From: Strongyloides papillosus
Taxonomy: Eukaryota; Nematoda; Chromadorea; Rhabditida; Strongyloididae
Direction: 5' to 3'
Length of the DNA: 64,000 nt
Assembly: GCA_005656395.1 (NCBI GenBank)
Contig: SRSI01000052.1
Coordinates: forward strand, 248,001-312,000
Shown here in pieces: positions 36,601 to 44,627 of the stretch (its first letter is position 1; every line of letters starts with the position of its first letter). Below the pieces are notes generated by a model. The model did not search any database. It was not told the DNA's origin and was given only the letters and a program-made list of their open reading frames with translations. A program made the translations under genes and the position numbers.

Positions 36601-39600
36601 GAGATTGCTTTGCATAACGCGGTCTTTTCCTTGGATTTAGTCCTTTTCTTGCACGGAATTTCGGAATTCCGTACAGTTTTGGTGGTGCGCCACTATTTAA
36701 TCAGATTTTTGTAAGTGATAAGGTGATACTGTACTCGTAAGGTGTGGGAACAATAATTTAACACAACAAGATTTATTATAATTAATTATATATACTCGTA
36801 CATGTAACCTGGTGATATAAGAGAGTAAATATTAATGGTATTTGATCAGCAAGTAGCTGGGTGATAGATAATTAATAATATTACAATAATTAATTAAGTA
36901 TAAGTAATAATTCGGATTAAATTTTGATGGGTGGGTACATACGTTAGTATCTTATATAATATAAATTATACTTGCAGGATATCTACGATATCCCTGGTAT
37001 AATTATCAATTATATGTCGATACTAACGTAGTGAGATTGCTTATTTGTAGGAGAGAACAGTAGCACCGAAATTATTCCCAATTTCCTTATGATAAAACTT
37101 AAAGATGGAGTGTTCAGATGCCCAGTTAATAGCTTCTATCATATTTGTAATAGACCCTGCTATTTCATAGTATTTTGATGCAGCAGCTCCCCTGATGTTG
37201 TGTGGTCTACCTATATCTAAGCCAGCTGTTAGGTAGTAATTATAGATCCATCTTCCTAGTGTAGTTCCAGTGACATTTTTGTGTGGCTTGAAGTAACTTA
37301 TCCACAGATTTTGAGAAGTGCGTATAGGCTCCGTACGCTTTAAGTACAAGGATAGGGCGGTGAGTGGGCATAGGCTCGGATTTGCATATTTTTGAATGTG
37401 CATTCTGTGGAATTTGTGAGTGGCTGTAGAATTTTTTGATCTTCCCGGGATTGTGAAATTAGCCCATGCATCCGAGAGGGTCATATGATCTAGAGACATT
37501 CTAGCAAGCTCGTTCATCCTTTGTGGCGATACAATGGATCTCAGAGTAATTGTTGTAAACGTTAAATCTTTGATAGACATTTCCATTGAGGCTGGGTTGT
37601 TTTCAATATGTCTCAGAATGATGTCCAAGTCAAATGTCATGTATTTTTGAATATCATGATTGTAGTTATTCACTTGGATCCCTTTTATGAGTTTGCTTAG
37701 CAATGTTTTTTCATGGGATGAGAAGGTTACCTTACGTAACTTTGCTATGGCTACTAGTGAATTCTTTATTGTATTAACTGTAGATGGAGCGGCACTGGTA
37801 GCTATCTTTGATAGATATTTGGTGAGATTCTTAAAGGAGAAGTGTTTATCCTTTATTCCATTTTCTTTACAGAAGTTAAGGTAATTTCTCAAATGTGTGG
37901 AATAGGATTTTTGAGTGTTAACTGAGTAAGATTGTTGAATGGATTGTGAAACTTCGGGATCCATGTCACTCAGTGCGACTTGAAGAAAATTCGGAAAAGT
38001 CCCACTTTGTGCTTTCGGTTCTTCATTGGAGTTGCACAGTCTGGAAAGTTAACTATATTAGAACCATATAATTGTAGGATAGGGTCCCCGAATTGGGATA
38101 TTAAAACTGGAAAATAATTTTGATTTTCCCACATTAGGGCTACCAGCCAAAGATTGCACTTGTCGGTACCCGCTTTACGCAGTACTCTGAGTACTAGATT
38201 ACATGGGGGAAATGCTATTACTTCCTCATCAATTAAACCCTGCCAGTTGAATGAGTAGGCATTTCTTCTAAACGCTCGGTCATCTTCAAATAACGTTACA
38301 AATTTATCACAAAATTTATTTTCATAAGATGCAAACAGATCCACCGAAATTATTACATTAAATTTATTTAAAAGAAATTCCTTAATTTCTTCTCTTGCCT
38401 TTATAGTTAGAGTTGCTTCTGTTGGGCCTTGTAGGGTAACGGGCATTGTTCGGGAAAGGCGATCTGCCACCTGATTGTAGGATCCTGGAATATGGTATAA
38501 GTTAATATATAGCCTGTGCTCGTAAAAGAAATCGAGTAGCTTTTCCGTCTCCGATGAGAGAAATATTTTATTAACACTTCCTTTATTATGAACCAACGCT
38601 AGGGTAGTTGTATTGTCACAGTAAATGTTAACTATTTTATTATATGTATTTTGCAAAAGCCCGAAGCACGTGAAGGATAAGGCCATTAGTTCCTTCTCAT
38701 TAATATGTTTAGATAATAAGTCGTCCGTAAAGTACCCTTGGACGCTTTGGGAAGTGTAATCAGGAAAATATACTATTCCTCCATAACTAACATTACATGC
38801 GTCTGTGTAAACCTCTATGCTCGCGTGGTCCTGATTATATCGCAGCCCATTGGTGGCTTCTATGTTATTGATATACCATGCTAGACCTTGCCTAATTTCC
38901 GTTGTTATATTCACATACCTATTGTAACTTGGAGGAAACCCTATACATTTATTTACGGCGCGTTGGAGTGGACGTGCTTTGATTCTTGTTAAGAAGTTTG
39001 CATAGGATGAGAATTCTATCATGCCTAATAAGCTATAAAGTTGACGTGCAACTACCCTCTTGAGATTTGAGATGTGACGGGCTGCTTTAATAATGTTATC
39101 CAGCTTATCCTGGGGGAGGCGAAGTTCCTCTTTAAGTGTATCTATCACTAAACCTCGATATTTTATTATATATTTAGGTGACAACTCACTCTTTTTCTCG
39201 TTAATGGAGAATCCAGCTGCACGTAACAAATTCATGCAGTATTCGGTATGACGTGTTAACAGATCCTTATCCGTATGAGTGATTAGAAAATCATCGTAAA
39301 ATCTCGTCATTTTTATACCGTTGGCCCTTATCGTGGCGGTTAGGGTGTTTGTTATTCTATAAAATAGTCTTGGTGCTGAACTAGCTCCAAAGGGCAATAC
39401 AAGGTAAATGTATGTTTTATTATTCCACCTGAATCCTAAGTATTCAGTTTGATGTGGTCGTACTGCACAGCTGTGGTATGCTGCGGATAGGTCAATAGAA
39501 GTTAAGAAGGCTTTAGGCTCGAGAAGATCCGTTACATCTTTTATCGACTCACATTTAAAACTAAAATGTTGTATGTAATCATTTAGTGAAGAAAGGTCTA

Positions 39601-42347
39601 GTACTAATCTCATTTTTGAAGTGGTTACTACCATTAGAGGGCTGATCCATTTGGGATTGTCGTGCTCTTTTATACTGTTGGAGCGGAGGAGATCTTTTAT
39701 CTCATTTTCAATAAACTGTTCTTCTTCCTTTGAAGAGAATTTATTCTTACCTATCTTATGCTGTGTTGGCTCACATAAGATACCTATATCTACACCGTTT
39801 ATTATGTAATCAAGTAGCACCGTATCGGTTGGCGCAATCTTTTGCCAGAATGGTAGGCATTGGTGTATTGTATTGGGGGGCATGTTTGGGTTGATTATAA
39901 CGTACCTTTCCGGCTCGATGTTAGCCGTATTATTGTAAGATCTTTTTCCTGTTTTCCCTTTGGATAAACGAGAGGAGATCCTGTGGTGTATCGGCCACAT
40001 TCTTGAATAATGCTTCGGCATGCTTAGGAAGTATTGAGATTCTTTCAGAACTATCCATACGAGTTACCTTCTCTTCCATATCGAGAGGTACACTGGGAAG
40101 CCCTTTGTTGAATTTGGGTGAGAAGTTTCTAAAGGCGACTTCTCTACGTATGTCACTTAATCCGTCGACAACATACTTGATATTAATGAGGGCACTGAGT
40201 ACGGCACTTTTGTTATCTCCTGTTGCAGCTTCAACATTGTGCGATAACATACAGACTGACTGGAGTAGGTGATCCTGCATTTTGGCAAGGTTGCTGTCTA
40301 CTGACCTCATTTTTAATTTAGAGTAGTATGGGGTGCTGAAGGCGGGAGCGAGAAACTGGAGGTCTTGGTGAACGCCCATTCTATCAGTGATGCTCTCAAT
40401 GGTTTCATGTGATATTCTTTTGCAGGAGAATATTTTGGATACCGCTTTCATACCTTGTTCAGATAACGTCATTGACTTTTTATTGTGCAATAGAGCGTTG
40501 ATAAGTTGGTCATCGGCACTTTCTTCTGCCGGCTGTTGAGTTGAATTGTCAAACAGACCCAGTATTTCATTATTATCAGGTTCTTCAGCCATTTGGAACT
40601 TGATTCGGCAACGATTTTGTTAGATATTAGTAATAATAACGACAAAATTCAAGGAAAAGAAAAAACTGATTAAATAGTGGCGCACCACCAAAACTGTACG
40701 GAATTCCGAAATTCCGTGCAAGAAAAGGACTAAATCCAAGGAAAAGACCGCGTTATGCAAAGCAATCTCACTACGTTAGTATCGACATATAATAATAATT
40801 ATGATTTTTTACAAACAATATGTAACATCATAAGAAATTAAAGCTATTAGATATATAACAATAACTATATTCTCTAATCAGTTTATTTTTTTAATTTTAT
40901 TAATTGGTAATTTCTTATGACTTTATCTTTCGAATTACTAGATTTTTTAAGAGTTTGAAGAATCACAGAATGTGAAAAAATTTTTTAGTAGTATGCCATT
41001 GAATTATAAAAAAGATAAAAAATTGATGGAGAAAAATACTTTAAAGTGAAATAAAAAATTTAATTTTTGTTAACAAGGAAACTTTTGATATGCAAAATTA
41101 CATTTATGAAACAAATGAATAACAATTATTACTCTATTTACTAGCAAAATGATTTAATTTAAAAAAATCCTTTCAATTTAATACATTTCAAACCATTTAA
41201 TGCAAATTATAAATCATATAAAGACAATGTCTTCTTAGAGTATATGAAGTTTCTTTATGTTATTATAGTACAAGAGTAATGTACCAGAAATTAATACCAC
41301 ATTTTTAACATTTTTTTAATAAAACTCATTGAATTATGAAATTATTTACCGTTTAAAGTAATATACTGATTAGATTTATCAGTTATTCATGGGAATATAC
41401 TATGGTGGAGAAATAGGTATATATATATAGCATACTTCTCCACTACCATAATATATTAGTGGAGAACCATGTCATATATATATGCATACTTCTCCACCTG
41501 TATAATTATGGTAGTGGAGAAGTAGGTATGCCTCTTTCCCACGGTCCTGTGGCGCAATGGATAACGCGTCTGCCTACGGAGCAGAAGATTGTAGGTTCGA
41601 ATCCTGCCAGGATCATTACCTTTTATCAATTTCACTACTTAAATGGTAAAACTTACATTGAACTATTAGTCCTCCTAACTGGGCTAGAATATGGCTTGGT
41701 GCAAACAAACGTCCATGAAGTAAATCTCTTCGCACTTGCGAAAATATCATGTATCTAAATTTATCTATTTTCTTGAAAATAAAGCATCAATTTACCTTGT
41801 TATTTCATCTTTTATTATACTAATTTCTGCTGGATAGAAACGGACTCTAAAATTCAGCCTTATTTCTTTTGTTTTGAATTGTCTTGATAAACTTTTTTCC
41901 ATATCAATCCAATATCGATACTTAACAATATCATGGCGATTGTTTACAACTTCATGATAGCGTAAACCAAAATAAGACGATTCATTTAAATTCAAATAAT
42001 TACAAACAAAATCTAATACTTCATATCCCTTTGCACTTTTCTAAATGACAACAATTGGAGAGAATAAAATTTAAATTTACCTTAAAATCATGTTCGATAA
42101 CAGAATCATTATGTAAAAGTTTAATAAAAACGCGGAATGTCTTTGATATATGAAAACTTGAATTTGAAGAAAATCGACCGAAAAAGGACTGCCTTGACAA
42201 AGATGATGAATTAACTTTCTTTTCATAGTCTAATGTTTGTTTTCCTATCATTGTTTCTTCAAATGGTTTAGTAAATAATATTTTTCTCCTTTCAGCAGGT
42301 ACGATTTCATCATTATTGTTAGTTGAATCCCAGTCATAAACTCCCAT
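33632..42347 (-). CDS. frm-3: FERM-domain membrane protein, FRMD3/FRMD5 (frm-3) type
   Basis: Cortical adaptor linking membrane proteins to the cytoskeleton. Seven minus-strand exons (42347-42081, 42040-41796, 41754-41657, 35580-34400, 34268-34209, 34145-33795, 33757-33632) close in phase to 775 residues. The FERM domain begins in exon 1 (FRVFIKLL), continues through YFGLRYHE and VRFYPAEISIIKDEITR, then exon 3 (QVRRDLLHGRLF), and exon 4 (ALGDYKKGKF, GLSPAEAECSFLEIA, KHLWKN). The FERM-adjacent region (QRGSTFRMPVRKTLNEL) follows. Near the C-terminus is one membrane segment (about 713-735) and a short tail, as in FRMD5. The third intron (35581-41656) is 6.1 kb and contains a retrotransposon and a tRNA gene. 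Exon 5 (60 bp) is the least certain. Confidence 0.88.
35581..36527. other. FERM-gene intron, part 3' of the retrotransposon
   Basis: Intron sequence between exon 4 and the DIRS-type element. A G+C-richer patch at 35940-36012 stands out. It contains CAAGCAAAAAT shared with the 9.4-kb MITE ends, a CCGTGG/CCACGG inverted repeat, and CCTACTTCTCCAC, whose reverse complement recurs at 41514-41526 across the retrotransposon. The 10-bp tandem repeat (36017-36076) follows directly. The patch looks like the remains of an older mobile element. Confidence 0.5.
36017..36076 (+). repeat. Tandem repeat, six copies of a 10-mer
   Basis: Six head-to-tail copies of GTGACATTAT or close variants (GTGACTTTAT, GTGTCATTAA). 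It lies in the FERM intron about 450 bp from the retrotransposon and directly beside the G+C-richer patch. A minisatellite; no function is seen. Confidence 0.85.
36587..36704 (+). repeat. Left inverted terminal repeat of the DIRS-type element
   Basis: 118 bp from GATACTAACGTAGTGAG to CACTATTTAATCAG. It matches the reverse complement of 40666-40783 without a mismatch by eye. It contains the palindromic core GGAATTTCGGAATTCC. A further 59 bp (36528-36586) outside it are present only on this side and in the internal complementary region. Confidence 0.92.
36941..37042. repeat. Internal complementary region (ICR) of the DIRS-type element
   Basis: Bases 36941-37010 are the reverse complement of 36528-36597 (left extension plus start of the left ITR). 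Bases 37011-37042 are the reverse complement of the right extremity, about 40759-40790. The ICR is therefore a copy of the junction formed when the two element ends meet, the template used in DIRS-1 replication to rebuild both termini. It overlaps the last bases of the recombinase ORF. Confidence 0.88.
37041..37964 (-). CDS. Tyrosine recombinase of the DIRS-type element
   Basis: 307-residue tyrosine recombinase expected to integrate the circular DNA copy of the element. An N-terminal SAM-like core-binding part (about residues 1-110, with SYSVNTQKSYSTHLRNYLNF) precedes the catalytic part. Catalytic residues are visible: Arg149 in SPQRMNEL, His255 and Arg258 in the HNIR motif, and the nucleophile Tyr291 in FKFYHKE. 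The ORF starts five bases after the RT stop codon, in another frame. Its stop overlaps the internal complementary region. No disabling change was seen. Confidence 0.93.
   Translation of the reverse strand: MDPEVSQSIQQSYSVNTQKSYSTHLRNYLNFCKENGIKDKHFSFKNLTKYLSKIATSAAPSTVNTIKNSLVAIAKLRKVTFSSHEKTLLSKLIKGIQVNNYNHDIQKYMTFDLDIILRHIENNPASMEMSIKDLTFTTITLRSIVSPQRMNELARMSLDHMTLSDAWANFTIPGRSKNSTATHKFHRMHIQKYANPSLCPLTALSLYLKRTEPIRTSQNLWISYFKPHKNVTGTTLGRWIYNYYLTAGLDIGRPHNIRGAAASKYYEIAGSITNMIEAINWASEHSIFKFYHKEIGNNFGATVLSYK
37970..40021 (-). CDS. Reverse transcriptase/RNase H polyprotein of the DIRS-type element
   Basis: 683 residues. The RT palm carries the FYDDF active-site motif (Y242, D243, D244) and an LVLDLSSLNDYI block upstream. 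RNase H follows: YTDACN, EKELMAL, YCDNTTTLALVHNKGS and VADRLSR supply the acidic residues. The C-terminal part (VDLFASYENKF, AFPPCNLVLRVLRKAG) matches the region found after RNase H in DIRS/Ngaro elements, sometimes described as a degenerate methyltransferase domain. The 5' end overlaps the Gag-like ORF by 92 bp in a different frame, so expression may need frameshifting or reinitiation. No integrase or protease was found. Confidence 0.93.
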   Translation of the reverse strand: MPKHYSRMWPIHHRISSRLSKGKTGKRSYNNTANIEPERYVIINPNMPPNTIHQCLPFWQKIAPTDTVLLDYIINGVDIGILCEPTQHKIGKNKFSSKEEEQFIENEIKDLLRSNSIKEHDNPKWISPLMVVTTSKMRLVLDLSSLNDYIQHFSFKCESIKDVTDLLEPKAFLTSIDLSAAYHSCAVRPHQTEYLGFRWNNKTYIYLVLPFGASSAPRLFYRITNTLTATIRANGIKMTRFYDDFLITHTDKDLLTRHTEYCMNLLRAAGFSINEKKSELSPKYIIKYRGLVIDTLKEELRLPQDKLDNIIKAARHISNLKRVVARQLYSLLGMIEFSSYANFLTRIKARPLQRAVNKCIGFPPSYNRYVNITTEIRQGLAWYINNIEATNGLRYNQDHASIEVYTDACNVSYGGIVYFPDYTSQSVQGYFTDDLLSKHINEKELMALSFTCFGLLQNTYNKIVNIYCDNTTTLALVHNKGSVNKIFLSSETEKLLDFFYEHRLYINLYHIPGSYNQVADRLSRTMPVTLQGPTEATLTIKAREEIKEFLLNKFNVIISVDLFASYENKFCDKFVTLFEDDRAFRRNAYSFNWQGLIDEEVIAFPPCNLVLRVLRKAGTDKCNLWLVALMWENQNYFPVLISQFGDPILQLYGSNIVNFPDCATPMKNRKHKVGLFRIFFKSH
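39930..40592 (-). CDS. Gag-like protein of the DIRS-type element
   Basis: First ORF of the element, 220 residues, starting MAEEPDNNEILGLFDNST. It is mostly helical-looking and acidic at the N-terminus, and has no zinc knuckle. The assignment as Gag-like rests on position (first ORF, before RT) and size rather than sequence motifs; DIRS Gag proteins are poorly conserved. It overlaps the RT ORF by 92 bp, the RT lying in its +1 frame. Confidence 0.7.
   Translation of the reverse strand: MAEEPDNNEILGLFDNSTQQPAEESADDQLINALLHNKKSMTLSEQGMKAVSKIFSCKRISHETIESITDRMGVHQDLQFLAPAFSTPYYSKLKMRSVDSNLAKMQDHLLQSVCMLSHNVEAATGDNKSAVLSALINIKYVVDGLSDIRREVAFRNFSPKFNKGLPSVPLDMEEKVTRMDSSERISILPKHAEALFKNVADTPQDLLSFIQRENRKKILQ
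40666..40783 (-). repeat. Right inverted terminal repeat of the DIRS-type element
   Basis: 118 bp, the reverse complement of the left ITR at 36587-36704 without a mismatch by eye. Read on the minus strand it forms the 5' end of the element and leads into the Gag-like ORF about 75 bp later, so it probably contains the element's promoter. Beyond it, about 8 bp (GACATATA) belong to the right extremity because they recur in the internal complementary region. Confidence 0.92.
40793..41401. other. FERM-gene intron, part 5' of the retrotransposon
   Basis: About 600 bp of A+T-rich intron between the retrotransposon and the nested repeat cluster. No ORF, RNA gene or repeat was recognised. Confidence 0.4.
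41402..41531. repeat. Nested inverted repeats upstream of the tRNA gene
   Basis: Three forward copies related to AGTGGAGAAGTAGGTATG (near 41405, 41458, 41513) alternate with two reverse-complement copies of the form GCATACTTCTCCAC (near 41430 and 41484). They are separated by short (TA)n loops, so the region can fold into at least two hairpins. The last copy ends 11 bp before the tRNA. The 13-mer GTGGAGAAGTAGG also occurs in reverse complement at 35999-36011. Confidence 0.75.
41543..41615 (+). tRNA. tRNA-Arg (anticodon ACG)
   Basis: 73 nt folding as a standard cloverleaf: acceptor stem GGTCCTG/CAGGATC with one G-U pair, D arm with GGCGCAATGGATAACGCG, anticodon stem TCTGC/GCAGA around loop CTACGGA, variable loop AGATT, and T arm GTAGG-TTCGAAT-CCTGC. 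Anticodon ACG reads arginine CGU. There is no intron. A TTTT terminator follows at about 41620. The gene lies in the FERM-gene intron, on the opposite strand, 42 bp from the edge of exon 3. Confidence 0.95.
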
Positions 42348-44627
42348 TGTATAGTAGCACTGTTATAAACTTTTTATATAAGTTATACAAAAAATCCACA
42401 GTTTTACGTAGAATGAGTATCTTATCAAATTAATATTACAATTTCAGTTTATCTAAAATATTTTTCGTTAGGTATAATTAACAGTGTATTATGATTAAAA
42501 ATACTAATTCTACTTTATGATATGTAATACACTAAACTACAAAGTGCAGATTACAATTCAACTAATGTTATTATTTATTAACAACTTCAAACAAAATAGT
42601 TTTGTGATAACATCTAAATATTTTTTTCTCAAAATTATTTAAAAAAATATATTTAAAACAAATAAATATCAATTATAGAATACAATGTATTTTTATATAT
42701 AAATATTATGAATAATCTGTTTGAATAATGTGCAGAAAATAAGTTAACAATTTTATATAAATTTCTAGAATATAATAATAAAAGTGTGATATTTATAAAA
42801 ATAAAATAAAACATGTCTTAATATTTATTTTTATTTATGTTAATATATATACATAACATTATCTTTCACTTAAATAATAAAAATACACGAATTTTTGGAA
42901 AGAAAACGGTTTTGTCAATATTGCCACTATTATTTTTACATGTAACCATACAGAGATGGCATTGACTTAGTAATATTTAAATGTATTATGTACCAGTCGA
43001 TAAATGTTTCATCTATAAAAAGAAAGATATATAGAATGTCTTATCAAGAATTGAGTTATTAATATTGTTATGCCCACTACTATTAGACTCAATGATTTTT
43101 TTTCTTTAATAATAACATTTTAAATAAATATAATTTTTAATAGTATTAATATTTATAATAGCATTCCCCACATGTAATTTATTTGTATTTCTTTCAAATA
43201 GAAAATAAATAACGTTAACTTTAAAAAAGACACGTTTTAAAAATTTAGTATTAATATAGTTGCTTTTTTTGAAAATTCAAATCACAAATAACAATGTGGA
43301 GAAAAGTATATATTTAAAAAATAATACACAATTTAAATTTTTTATAAATATTATTTGCAATATTTTTTATGGTTAATTAACTAAAAAAATAATAAAAATA
43401 TCATTTTATAAGAATAAAATATGTATCTATCAAAAAATTATTCCTCTCTTAAGTAGGATTTAATTTGTTATAAGAAGAATTAGTTGCTACAATGTAGAAA
43501 GATTTATTATAGTTATTATAATAGAATTAAAAAGTTCCATAAATTATTAATTGACTAGAATTAACTTTAAAAATAAGAAAAAAAGCTCATGTGAGAAATT
43601 GTTTTTAAAATGTCAATATACTTCTATTTCATTAAAGACACATAAAAACTTTTAATTATCATTTGATCAAATTCAATTTAAAACTCGTTTTAACAATCTG
43701 AATATATATTTAAAATAATTTTTATTATTAATTTTCCAATTAAAAATTATATTAGCTAGCAATTTTTATCACAGAAAATAAATATTTGCTTATGATAACA
43801 AAAAGGAAAATTTTTCATGAAATTTTAATATGGGCAATAAGTGCGAAATAATTCTAAAACTTACAAACGTAAAATTATCATAAAAAAGTTAAATTTTTCC
43901 AAATTGTGGAGAGTTCACTTCAAACGGCTTCGACGGTCTTCTGATCGAATATTTTATTGAAGATTCCACTTTAAAAGTAACAATAACTAAAAAAATATTT
44001 TAATAGATTAGACTATTTAATATATTAAAATGATAGGGAAATATGTTTAAATGTAATAAAATAAGATTTGTTTCCATTTTTTCTATGAAATTTTTAATAA
44101 CAAAAAAAAATTAACAAGTTATATCAACGGTGTTTGATAATTTATCATTAGTGTCATTTTATAAAATGTACTAATTGAATAAAATACTTGAAAATTCTGT
44201 CTTTATCACTTCAATGAGTTTCTTCTTAACATCCAGCTATAAATTAGTGATTAAATATAACACTTTAGAGTATGTAATTTTTTATTTATATAATAATATA
44301 AGAATGTTGTAAAATTAAAACACAATTTTTATTGTTATAATGCTTATTTCATCTCCAATCAAATGAATTATTTATTTTTATATAAGATTTGTTTTACATA
44401 TATAAATAATACATATAGATAAAATATAAATATATTTTTTCATAATTGATCGTAAAAGTTTTTAACATTTTAATATAGCTATTATTAATATTTTGGAAAA
44501 TATTTTTAAACATACAAACGTCATTATTAAATTTTTTATTGAGATCAACATTAATATTGATAATATGTTAGTTTCTTTTTTAAATAAAATACAGGTTTCA
44601 ACAAAATTATAATAATAGTCAATAAAA
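42348..44627. other. Gene-free stretch
   Basis: About 2.3 kb between the FERM-gene start and the SIN1 stop (both minus strand). It is strongly A+T-rich with no supported gene. One short G+C-richer patch at about 43905-43970 stands out and is reported as a finding. Confidence 0.5.

Larger units (their letters stand above)
36528..40792 (-). mobile_element. Complete DIRS-type (tyrosine-recombinase) retrotransposon
   Basis: About 4.27 kb, read on the minus strand. The order is right ITR, leader, Gag-like ORF, RT/RNase H ORF, tyrosine recombinase ORF, internal complementary region, short untranslated spacer (36705-36940), left ITR and left extension. The three ORFs are uninterrupted and the two ITRs look identical over 118 bp, suggesting a recent and possibly active copy. 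There is no DDE integrase and no protease, and no clear target-site duplication, as expected when insertion is by a tyrosine recombinase through a circular intermediate. Base composition is clearly less A+T-rich than the surroundings. Ends are set where the internal region stops matching the flanks, so each may be off by 2-3 bp. Confidence 0.92.

Noticed and set aside
37041..40592. LTR retrotransposon or endogenous retrovirus interpretation of the 36.5-40.8 kb element
   Set aside because: The terminal repeats are inverted, not direct. There is no protease or DDE integrase, and a tyrosine recombinase with R..HxxR..Y is present.
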